Source: Oleispirillum sp965228165
Lineage (GTDB): Bacteria > Pseudomonadota > Alphaproteobacteria > Rhodospirillales > Rhodospirillaceae
DNA length: 64,000 nucleotides
Direction: 5' to 3'
NCBI GenBank assembly: GCA_965228165.1
Contig: CBDDHB010000003.1
Span: 1,116,001 to 1,180,000, forward strand
Part shown: in pieces, positions 51,967 to 61,000 of the stretch
Numbering within the stretch: the stretch's first letter is position 1
How the letters are laid out: every line of letters starts with the position of its first letter
The notes under the pieces: model-generated
Told to the model about the DNA's origin: nothing
The model's input: only the letters and a program-made list of their open reading frames with translations
Database searches by the model: none
Made by a program: the position numbers and the translations under genes

Positions 51967-52941
51967 ATGCGTTTGCCAATGAAGTCGATTCTATCCGCCG
52001 CCGTACTTGCCTCTTTCGTGGGCATTCCGACGGCCGATGCCGCGCAAAAGTTCGTTACCATCGGAACCAGCGGCGTCACCGGCGTGTACTATGCGGTCGG
52101 CGGCGCGGTTTGCCGTCTGATGAACAAGGATTACAAGACCACCGGGGTGCGCTGCTCCACCGAATCCACCGGCGGCTCGGTGTTCAACGTCAACGCCATC
52201 AAGTCCGGCGAACTGGACTTCGGCCTGTCCCAGTCCGACGTGCAGTACAACGCGATCAAGGGCCTGAAGCAGTTCGAGAAGGACGGCAAGGTTTCCGACC
52301 TGCGCGCGGTCTTCGCGGTGCATCCCGAGCCGATCACGGTGTTGGCGCGGCGCGACGCCAAGGTCGATAAGTTCGAGGATTTCGCCGGCAAGCGCTTCAA
52401 CGTCGGCAATCCCGGTTCCGGCACTCTCGCCTCGATCGAAGAACTGCTCGCGGCGATGGGCTGGACCAAGGCCAAGTTCTCGCTGGCCGCCGAGCTGAAG
52501 CCCGACGAAATGGGCCCGGCGCTCTGCGACAACAAGATCGACGGCTTCTCCTATGCGGTCGGCCATCCGTCCGCCGCGATTCAGGACCCGACCACCGCCT
52601 GCAACGCCAAGCTGATTCCGCTGACCGGCCCGGCGGTCGCCAAGCTGATCAAGGAACATCCGTACTATGCCGAAGCCACCATTCCGGGCGGCATGTACGC
52701 GGGGAACCCCGATCCGGTGAAGACCTATGGCGTGGCCGCCACCGTGGTCAGCAGCGCCAAGGTTCCGGACGAGATCGTCTATAACCTGGTCAAGGCGGTG
52801 TTCGATAATTTCGCCGACTTCAAGAAGCTGCATCCGGCGTTCGCCAACCTGAAGCCGGAAGAGATGGTGAAGAACGGTCTGTCCGCCCCGCTGCATCCCG
52901 GCGCGGCGAAGTACTACAAGGAAAAGGGCTGGCTGAAATAA
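51967..52941 (+). CDS. TAXI-family TRAP transporter solute-binding protein
   Basis: A 324-residue periplasmic protein with a signal peptide (cut near ADA|AQK). FVTIGTSGVTGVYYAVGGAVCRLMN, CSTESTGGSVFNVNAIKSGELDFGLSQSDV and FNVGNPGSGTLASIEELL are the TAXI (TRAP-associated extracytoplasmic immunogenic) pattern. It delivers a substrate, often glutamate, 2-oxoglutarate or similar acids, to the fused permease downstream. A hairpin (52952-52980) separates the two genes. Confidence 0.95.
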   Translation: MRLPMKSILSAAVLASFVGIPTADAAQKFVTIGTSGVTGVYYAVGGAVCRLMNKDYKTTGVRCSTESTGGSVFNVNAIKSGELDFGLSQSDVQYNAIKGLKQFEKDGKVSDLRAVFAVHPEPITVLARRDAKVDKFEDFAGKRFNVGNPGSGTLASIEELLAAMGWTKAKFSLAAELKPDEMGPALCDNKIDGFSYAVGHPSAAIQDPTTACNAKLIPLTGPAVAKLIKEHPYYAEATIPGGMYAGNPDPVKTYGVAATVVSSAKVPDEIVYNLVKAVFDNFADFKKLHPAFANLKPEEMVKNGLSAPLHPGAAKYYKEKGWLK

Positions 52942-52951
52942 GCTACCCAAA

Positions 52952-52980
52952 AGAGGGGGGGCGCGAAGGCGCTCCCCTCT
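52952..52980 (+). terminator. Hairpin between TRAP binding protein and permease
   Basis: AGAGGGGGGGCGC and GCGCTCCCCTCT pair with one bulge around a GAAG loop. There is no T-run, so it probably stabilises the binding-protein mRNA or causes partial termination, giving more binding protein than permease. Confidence 0.6.
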
Positions 52981-53039
52981 GCTATAAGGCTTTCGGCGCC
53001 GCGGGGGCACGCGCCGGACGTAACGAACAGGGGAACCGA

Positions 53040-55664
53040 ATGACCGACGACAACAAAAAGCCGGCCGAACCTACGGTCGATACCGAGGCCTTGCAGGAAC
53101 TCGTCACCGCCGTCGATATGGGCGGACGCAAACCGACCGGCCTGATCGCGCGCCTGATGATGCTGGTCGCCCTGTCCTGGTCGCTGTTCCAGCTGTGGTA
53201 CGCTTCCCCGCTGCCCTATATCCTGAATTTCGGCATCATCACCGATGGCATCGCGCGGTCGATCCATCTGGCCTTTTCGCTGTTTCTCGCCGCGATCAGC
53301 TATCCCGCCTTCGTCCGTTCGCCGCGCGACCGGGTGCCCCTGATCGACTGGGCGATCGGCTTCGCCGGCGCCGCCAGCACGTTGTATCTGGTGGTGTTCT
53401 ATCGCGAGTTGTCGCTGCGTCCCGGCCTGCCCACCGTCACCGACGTGGCGGTCAGCGTGGTCGGCGTTCTGGTGCTGCTGGAAATGGCGCGCCGCGCCGT
53501 CGGTCCGGCGATCACCGTGATCGCGCTGGTGATGCTGGGCTATATCTTCGCCGGGCCGATGCTGCCGGGGATGATCGCCCACAAGGGCGCGTCGCTGTCG
53601 CGCGCCGCCTCGCAGATGTGGCTGACCTCGGAAGGGGTGTTCGGCGTTGCGCTGGGGGTTTCGACCAACGTCGTCTTCATGTTCGTGCTGTTCGGTTCGC
53701 TGCTGGAGAAGGCGGGCGCCGGCGGCTATTTCATCCAGTTGGCGTTTTCGCTTCTGGGCGGATTTCGCGGCGGCCCGGCCAAGGCGGCGGTGGCGGCCTC
53801 GGGGATGACCGGGGTGATCTCCGGCTCGTCGATCGCCAACGTGGTGACCACCGGCACCTTCACCATTCCGCTGATGAAGCGGGTCGGCTATCCGGCGGTG
53901 AAGGCGGGCGCGGTGGAGTGCGCCGCCTCGGTCAACGGCCAGATCATGCCGCCGGTGATGGGCGCCGCCGCCTTCCTGATCGCCGAATATGTCGGGATTT
54001 CCTATGCCGACGTGGTCAAGCACGCCTTTTTCCCGGCGCTGCTGACCTATGGCTCGCTGTTCTACATCGTCGATATCGAAGCGATGAAAATGGGTCTGAA
54101 GGGCCTGCCGGTGACCCGCAGGGGCACTCTGTCCGGCTCGCTTCTGCGCGGTCTGATGAACGTCTGCGGCATGATCGTCCTGGCCGGAGTGGTCTATTAC
54201 GGCATCGGCTGGACCAAGGACGTGTTCGGCGGCCTTGCCACCCTGATGGTGGCGGTGGCGGTGGCGGCGGCCTACGTCGGGCTGATCGCCTATCGCGCCA
54301 GGTTCCCCGATCTGCCGCTCGACGATCCCAGGGCCGTCCTCGATTCGGTGCCGGACTTCAGCACCACGGTGCGCACCGGCCTGCACTTCATCCTGCCGGT
54401 GGTGGTGCTGATCTGGTGCCTGATGGTCGAGGAGCTTTCCCCCGGTCTGTCCGCCTTCTGGGGCAGCGCGGCGCTGATCTTCCTGACCGTGACGCAGCGG
54501 CCGCTGACCGCCTGGTTCCGCAAGGAAGGGGCGGCGCGGGTGCGCGCCGAAACCGCCATCGGCTTCCGTAACCTGCTGGACGGGCTGGTCGCTTCCGCCC
54601 GCAACATGACCACGGTGGGCATCGCCACCGCGACCGCGGGCGTGGTGGTCGGCACCGTGCTTTTGACCGGCGTCGGTCTGGTGATGACCGAGGTGGTGGA
54701 GCTGATCTCCGGCGGCAACCTCCTGATCATGCTGTTCCTGACCGCAGTCATTTGCATCATCCTGGGGATGGGGATGCCGACCACCGCCGCCTACGTGGTG
54801 GTCGCCACCCTGATGGCGCCGGTGATCGTCGATCTGGCGGCGAAGAACGACCTCGCCCTGCCGTTGGTGGCGGTGCATCTGTTCGTCTTCTACTTCGGCC
54901 TGATGGCCGACGTGACGCCGCCGGTGGGGCTGTCCGCCTATGCGGTGGCGGCGATTTCCGGCGGCGACCCGGTGAAGACCGGCTTCCAGGGCTTCCGCTA
55001 CGAGATTCGCACCGCGCTGCTGCCGTTCATCTTCGTCTTCAACCATCGCCTGCTGATGATCGACATCGACGGCCCCCTGGAATTCATCGTCATGGTGGTG
55101 GGATCGGCGGTGGCGATGGTCGCCTTCGTCGCGGCGACGCAGCAGTGGCTGATCATCCGCAGCCGCCTGTACGAGACCGCCGCCCTGTTCGTCATCTGCT
55201 TCACCCTGTTCCGTCCCGGCTTCTGGATGGACATGGTGGCGGAGCCGTTCAGCTTCGCCCCCGCCGCCGAAATCTTCGCCGAGGCGGATCGCACCGATCC
55301 GGGGGCCCCGGTCTTCATCCGCTTCGAGACCCAGACGTCCTCGGGCGATATCGTCGAGAAGACGGTGCGCCTGCGCCTGGGCGAGGGCAAGACCGGCGAC
55401 CAGCGGATGCGCGCCGAGGGCCTGGGTCTTTCCCGCCTGGGCGACGAGGTGATGGTGAACACGGTGCGCCTGCGCAGCCAGGCGGCGAAGTTCGGCATCC
55501 AGCCGGGCGACCGGGTGATCGCCCTGGTGCGGCCCACCGACCGGCCTTCGCCGCAATGGTTCATCGCTCCGGCGCTGCTGGCCTTCGGCCTGATCTTCCT
55601 GGTGCAGCTGCGCCGCAAGCGCCGCCTGGCGGCGGCGGGGCAGCCGCTGACCGCCGTTTCCTGA
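53040..55664 (+). CDS. TRAP transporter fused permease (DctQ-DctM, TAXI type)
   Basis: An 874-residue inner-membrane protein. The N-terminal ~130 residues carry the small-permease helices; the rest is DctM-like with many hydrophobic segments and the motifs GGFRGGPAKAAVAASGM, SGSSIANVVTTGTFTIPLMKR, AASVNGQIMPPVMGAAAFL and GMGMPTTAAYVVVATLMAP. The last ~180 residues add extra helices and a soluble part (EKTVRLRLGEG...GIQPGDRVIAL, PDZ-like). It uses the ion gradient for uptake. It forms a unit with the TAXI binding protein. Confidence 0.95.
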   Translation: MTDDNKKPAEPTVDTEALQELVTAVDMGGRKPTGLIARLMMLVALSWSLFQLWYASPLPYILNFGIITDGIARSIHLAFSLFLAAISYPAFVRSPRDRVPLIDWAIGFAGAASTLYLVVFYRELSLRPGLPTVTDVAVSVVGVLVLLEMARRAVGPAITVIALVMLGYIFAGPMLPGMIAHKGASLSRAASQMWLTSEGVFGVALGVSTNVVFMFVLFGSLLEKAGAGGYFIQLAFSLLGGFRGGPAKAAVAASGMTGVISGSSIANVVTTGTFTIPLMKRVGYPAVKAGAVECAASVNGQIMPPVMGAAAFLIAEYVGISYADVVKHAFFPALLTYGSLFYIVDIEAMKMGLKGLPVTRRGTLSGSLLRGLMNVCGMIVLAGVVYYGIGWTKDVFGGLATLMVAVAVAAAYVGLIAYRARFPDLPLDDPRAVLDSVPDFSTTVRTGLHFILPVVVLIWCLMVEELSPGLSAFWGSAALIFLTVTQRPLTAWFRKEGAARVRAETAIGFRNLLDGLVASARNMTTVGIATATAGVVVGTVLLTGVGLVMTEVVELISGGNLLIMLFLTAVICIILGMGMPTTAAYVVVATLMAPVIVDLAAKNDLALPLVAVHLFVFYFGLMADVTPPVGLSAYAVAAISGGDPVKTGFQGFRYEIRTALLPFIFVFNHRLLMIDIDGPLEFIVMVVGSAVAMVAFVAATQQWLIIRSRLYETAALFVICFTLFRPGFWMDMVAEPFSFAPAAEIFAEADRTDPGAPVFIRFETQTSSGDIVEKTVRLRLGEGKTGDQRMRAEGLGLSRLGDEVMVNTVRLRSQAAKFGIQPGDRVIALVRPTDRPSPQWFIAPALLAFGLIFLVQLRRKRRLAAAGQPLTAVS

Positions 55665-56834
55665 TCACGACGGGCGGAGGAACCTCCGCTTGAGAACCAA
55701 AGCCGCCGCCGCCAGCGACAGGGCGAGGATGAGCGCCAGCGCCATCCCCGCTTCCGGTCCGGCGGCGTCGGTCAGGGCGGCGAAGGCCGACGGCGCCACC
55801 GCCGCCAGAATGAACCCGGGGGTCAGCAGGCGGCCCACCGTGGCGCCGTAGCGGCTGGGATCGAACAGCACCAGCGGCAGGGTGCCCCGGGTGATCGACA
55901 TCAATCCGTTGGCCGCGCCGTAGATCGCGCAAAAGGCGATCGCCGCGGCAAGGAATTGTCCGCTGGCGAATCCGGCGGCGAAGCTGATCGGCAGGGCGGC
56001 GGCGGCGGCGAAGTGCAGGGTCAGCGGGTGAATCCGTCCGCCGAACAGGACTTCCCCCAGGCGAGAGGAGGACTGGCCGACGCCGCGCAGCGAGGCCACC
56101 CAGATCGCCGTCGGCAAGGCCAGACCCAATCCCTGCAACAGGCCGATCATGTGCGCCGACATTCCGGCGTTGAGGAAATTCAGCGCGCCCACGGTGAAGG
56201 CGAACAGGATCGCGGCAAGCGGCGAATCCGGCGGCGGAGTCGGGGCATCGTCGCTTCGGGCTTCCGCGAGGCGCGGCGTGGCGCGCGGCAGGGTCAGGAA
56301 CAGCGGCAGCGACAGCAGGGAAATCGCCGCGTAGACCGCGACCGCGACGCGCCACCCCCAGTGTTCCGCCAACCAGCCGCCGAACGGCCAGAACACCGTG
56401 GAAGCAAGCCCACCCAGCAGGGTGATCTGCGCGATCGGGCGTTTCGCCCCGCCGCCGAAGGCCCTCGCCAGAGCGGCGAAGGCGGCGTCGTAGAGGGTCA
56501 GGCGCATCGCCGCGCCAAGAATCGCCCAGCACAGCAGATAGGGAACGTAGTCGCGGCAAACCGCCAGTCCCAGGCACCCCAGGGCGGTCAGCAGCGCCCC
56601 CAGGGCCATCGGGGTGCGCCCGCCGCGCCGGTCGATGAACCGGCCCACCGGGGCGGACAGCACGCCCATCGCCAGAAGCGACAGCGAAAAACCGGAATAG
56701 ACCTTGGCGTGGCTCCACCCCAGATCGGCGGCGATCGCCTGACCGAAGCCGCCGATCAGGTAGTAGGAAATTCCCCAGTGGATCAACTGGGACAGGCCGA
56801 TGCAAAAGACCGTGAAGCCGCGTCCGTCGATCAT
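55665..56834 (-). CDS. Major facilitator superfamily transporter
   Basis: A 389-residue protein with 12 predicted hydrophobic segments. GRFIDRRGGRTPMALGALL is the MFS loop 2-3 motif; the first helix reads FTVFCIGLSQLIHWGISYYLIGGFG. The substrate is unknown. It converges tail to tail with the TRAP permease with no intergenic space (stops adjacent) and overlaps the DUF4236 gene by four bases. Confidence 0.9.
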   Translation of the reverse strand: MIDGRGFTVFCIGLSQLIHWGISYYLIGGFGQAIAADLGWSHAKVYSGFSLSLLAMGVLSAPVGRFIDRRGGRTPMALGALLTALGCLGLAVCRDYVPYLLCWAILGAAMRLTLYDAAFAALARAFGGGAKRPIAQITLLGGLASTVFWPFGGWLAEHWGWRVAVAVYAAISLLSLPLFLTLPRATPRLAEARSDDAPTPPPDSPLAAILFAFTVGALNFLNAGMSAHMIGLLQGLGLALPTAIWVASLRGVGQSSSRLGEVLFGGRIHPLTLHFAAAAALPISFAAGFASGQFLAAAIAFCAIYGAANGLMSITRGTLPLVLFDPSRYGATVGRLLTPGFILAAVAPSAFAALTDAAGPEAGMALALILALSLAAAALVLKRRFLRPS

Positions 56835-57103
56835 CCGGCGAAGGCCAGAAAGGCCAGCACCGCCAGGGCCGCAAGGACGGCGACCCAGATCCAGACGTGG
56901 GCGCCGTATCCGCCGGACCAGAGGGCGCGGCGGGTCGAACAGGACAGGCCGGAACCGGGAATTCCCGCCGTGGTGCGCGCCCCGTCGCGGTTCAGGTTGA
57001 CGGTCAGCCCCCGCCCTCCCAGCGACAGGTTGCCGCCGCTTTTGCTGAAGTTCAGCCGCACCCCGGGAAGAAGCCGCACGATCTTCCGAAACCGCAAACC
57101 CAT
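56831..57103 (-). CDS. DUF4236 protein
   Basis: A 90-residue protein: GLRFRKIVRLLPGVRLNFSK, SGGNLSLGGRGLTVNLNRDG and RTTAGIPGSGLSCS are the DUF4236 signature; one hydrophobic helix closes the C-terminus (IWVAVLAALAVLAFLAF). Function unknown; commonly found near membrane or phage genes. Coupled by ATGA to the MFS gene. Confidence 0.9.
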   Translation of the reverse strand: MGLRFRKIVRLLPGVRLNFSKSGGNLSLGGRGLTVNLNRDGARTTAGIPGSGLSCSTRRALWSGGYGAHVWIWVAVLAALAVLAFLAFAG

Positions 57104-57205
57104 GCCGTTGTTCTCCGCTGACGGTCCGATGCCGCAGGATGGAGCGCGGCGGGGGGAAAAGGCAAGACGGACAACGTGCGCGGCAGTGTCTATACAGCGG
57201 GGCGG

Positions 57206-57906
57206 TCAGAGTCCCAGACAGGCGGCGAGACGGGTTTTCTCGGCGATCAGATCGGCCATCCCTCCCTCGCCGACGACCCGCCCGCGTTCCAGCAGCACCG
57301 CGCGGTCGGCCAGCGCGGCGGCGAAGGCGTGATTCTGTTCGGACAGCAGAATCCCCACTCCGGCGGATTTAATCTCGGCCAGCGCCCGCGCCATGTCCTC
57401 CACCACCTTGGGGGCGATGCCTTCCGAGGGTTCGTCCAGGAGCAGCATGCGCGGTTGCCCCATCAGGGTGCGCGCCACCGTCAACATCTGTTGTTCGCCG
57501 CCGCTCAAACGTCCCGCCGGACGATCCAGCAGCGCCTTCAAATGGGGAAACACCGCCAGGACCCGCTCCTCGCTCCAGGCGGGGCGTCGTCGCGCGGCGG
57601 ACGGCGCGCCACGTCCAGGTTCTCCCAGACCGAAAGGCGGGGGAAGACCCGCCGGTCCTCCGGCGCCCAGCCCAATCCGGACAGCGCCGCGACATGCGGC
57701 GGGCAGGCGGTGATCTCGGCCCCGCGAAAGACGATCCGCCCGGAAAAAATCCGGGTCAGTCCCATCACCGACTTCAAGGTCGTGGATTTGCCAGCGCCGT
57801 TGCGGCCGATCAGGGCCACCGCCTCGCCGCCACGGACCGAGAATCCGACGTCGAACAATATCCGCGCCGCGCCGTATCCGGCGTTCAGGCCCGAAATCTC
57901 CAGCAC
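57206..57906 (-). pseudogene. livF: Branched-chain amino-acid ABC transporter ATPase (LivF-like), frameshifted
   Basis: MLEISGLNAGYGAARILFDV, Walker A GRNGAGKST, then GLGWAPEDRRVFPRLSVWENL in the first frame. After RRPPRDDAP the family sequence continues in another frame (WSEERVLAVFPHL, signature LSGGEQQML, Walker B LLLDEPSEGIAP and LLSEQNHAFA). One base is missing near 57585. The five-gene liv operon (binding protein, LivH, LivM, LivG) is not present in the window, so the gene is an orphan. It is divergent from the glutamate dehydrogenase. Confidence 0.87.
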
Positions 57907-58026
57907 CGAGGCCTCCTTTCCGCGTCCGGGTCAAGGCGGAAATATTCCGCATAACCCGTTGCAATTAAAAAAATAACGCCTAGCCTATTAGCTTGAGGAA
58001 CAGCACAAAAATCAGGGACGCCAAAA

Positions 58027-61000
58027 ATGGGCTCTGCACTTCCCATCGGATCCGAAACCACGGTCGCCGAGATCGTCGCGCATGCGCGGCAGAAAATGCA
58101 AGCGGCGCGCGCCAGCGCCGGTGAAACCCAGGCGGTCGCCGACTTCATCGCCCAGTTCTATCGCACCGTGCCGCCGGGGGACATCCTGGGCAAGCCGGTG
58201 GAGCACCTGTACGGCGCGGCGCGTTCGGCCTGGGGCCTGGTGCAACAGCGCCTTCCCGGGGCGCTGGCGATTCGCGCCTTCAATCCGTCGCCCGCCGAGC
58301 ACGGCTGGTCGTGCGAGCACACGGTCATCGAGATCGTCAACGACGACATGCCGTTTCTCGTCGATTCGGTCAGCGGCGCGCTGAACGATCTGGAGCTTGA
58401 GGTTCATGGGGTGATCCATCCGGTGATCGCGGTGGAACGCGACGCCAAGGGGACTCTTGTGCGCCTGCTGCCCCCCGGCCCCGAGGACGCGACGGCGGAA
58501 TCGGTGATGCGCGTCGAGGTGACGCGCCAGACCGACGCCGCCCAGTTGTCGCGCATCGTCGCGGCGCTGACCGCGACCCTGGCCGACGTGCGGGCGGCGG
58601 TCGAGGATCATCGCCCGATGTGCCGCCGCCTCGGCGAGGCGATCGACGAGCTTCCCTCCGGCGGGGACGACCCCCACGAATGCCGCGCCTTCCTGGAATG
58701 GCTGCGCGATCATCACTTCACCATTCTCGGCTCGCGGGTCTATTCCCCGGGTCAGGGCGGCGACGGTCCGGCGCTGCACATGGACCCGGATTCCGGCCTG
58801 GGGGTGTTGCGCGACCCCAACCGCCTGCTTTTCGAGGAATTGCAGACCGACGCCGCCGGACAGGTGGAAAGCCGGATTCTCGGCGATGCGGGTCCGCCGG
58901 TTCTGGCCACCAAAAGCAGCCGCCGCTCCACCGTGCATCGTCCCGTGGCGATGGACGCGATCGTGGTCAAACGCCGCGACGAAAGCGGCCGGATCACCGG
59001 CATCCGGTTGTTCGTCGGCCTGTTCACCGCCGACGTCTATACCAATTCGCCGCTGGCCGTGCCGATGCTGCGCGGCAAGATCGAACGGGTGATCGCCGCC
59101 GTCGCCCTGGGGCGCAAGAGCCATGACGGCAAGCGGCTGTTGAGCATTCTGGAAAATCTGCCGCGCGACGAGCTGTTCCAGTCCGACGACGCGCACCTGG
59201 GGCGCGTCGCGGTGGGCATCCTGCAATTGCAGGAACGTCGCCGCGTCGCCCTGTTCCTGCGCGCCGACGATTTCGAGCGGTTCATCTCGTGCCTGGTGTA
59301 CGTGCCGCGCGACCGCTTCGACACCGCGCTGCGCCTGGCGGTGCAGGACATCCTGACCAAGGCCTTCGACGGCGCGATTCTCGCCTACTACACCCAGATC
59401 GGCGAATCGCCGCTGGCGCGCCTGCACGTTCTGGTGCGGACCAATCCGGGCGGGGTACCCGCCTTCGATCCGCACGAGATCGAAGCGCGCATCGCCGCAG
59501 TCGCCCGCGCCTGGGACGACCAACTGCGCGACGCCCTCAACCGCACCCGCGGCGAGGAACAGGGATCGCGGTTGCATCGCCGCTATCTGCGCGGCTTCCC
59601 CGGCAACTATACGGAACGTTTCGATGCCGATACGGCGGTGTTCGATATCGAGCGGATCGAGGAAGCCCTTGCCTCCGGCGAACTGGGGATGAACCTTTAT
59701 CGCCCGCTGGAGGCTCCCGAAGCCGAAATCCGACTGAAGGTCTATCGCGCCGGGCGGTCGGTGCCGCTGTGCGAGATTCTGCCGATGCTCGAACACATGG
59801 GCCTCAAGGTGATGGAGGAAATCCCCTACGCGGTCAAGGTGGGGGGCGCCGCCGTGGAGGGCGGGGCCAACGTCTGGGTTCATGACTTCGGCATGCGCGC
59901 GGCGCAGGGCGGCACCGTCGATATCGCGGCGGTGCGCCGCCCCTTCCAGGAGGCTCTCTCCCGCGTCTGGTCGGGCGAGATGGAAAGCGACGGATTCAAT
60001 CGCCTGGTCGCCGCCGCCGGATTGACCTGGCGCGAGGTGACGATCCTGCGGGCCTATGCCCGCTATCTTCGCCAGGTCCTGTTTCCCTTCTCTCAGGATT
60101 ATTTAAGCCAGGCGTTGCTGGACAACGCCGCCGTGGCGCGGCGCATCGCCGATCTGTTCCACGCTCGTAATGATCCCTTCAACGACGCGGATGCGCGCGC
60201 CGACGCCGTCGCGCGGCTGGAGGCGGAGATCGCTCAGGCCCTGGATGCGGTGGACAACGCCGACCACGACCGCATTCTGCGGCGCTTCCTCAATCTGGTG
60301 CGGGCGACTCTTCGGACGAATTATTACCAGACGGAAACGGATGGGACGCCGAAGCCGACCCTGGCCTTCAAGCTGAACAGCCGCGAAATCGAGGACACGC
60401 CCAAGCCCCGGCCCTGGGTCGAGGTCTTCGTCTATTCGCCGAGGCTGGAGGCGGTGCACTTGCGCGGCGGGCCGGTGGCGCGCGGCGGCATCCGCTGGTC
60501 CGACCGGCCGGAGGACTTCCGCACCGAAATCCTTGGTCTGATCAAGGCGCAGATGGTGAAAAACGCGGTGATTGTGCCGGTCGGCGCGAAGGGCGGCTTC
60601 ATCCTCAAGCGGCCCCCGGCGGAAGGCGGGCGCGAGGCTTTCCAGAAGGAGGGCGTCGAATGCTACAAGCTGTTCATGCGCGCCCTTCTCGGCCTGACCG
60701 ACAATCTGGCGGGCGGCGCGGTGGTTCCGCCGAAGGACGTGGTGCGCCACGACGGCGACGACCCCTATCTGGTGGTCGCCGCCGACAAGGGCACCGCTAC
60801 CTTCTCGGACATCGCCAATGCCGAATCGCTGGCCGCCGGGTTCTGGCTGTCCGACGCCTTCGCCTCCGGCGGGTCGCAGGGCTATGACCACAAGGTGATG
60901 GGAATCACCGCGCGCGGCGCCTGGGAGTGCGTCAAGCGCCACTTCCGCGAAATCGGCCACGACGTGCAGACCGTGCCCTTCACGGCGGTCGGGGTCGGCG

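Noticed and set aside
52914..55556. 880-residue open frame on the minus strand
   Set aside because: Antisense to the TRAP permease; His/Gly/Gln/Asp-rich shadow without domain motifs, common in high-GC DNA.
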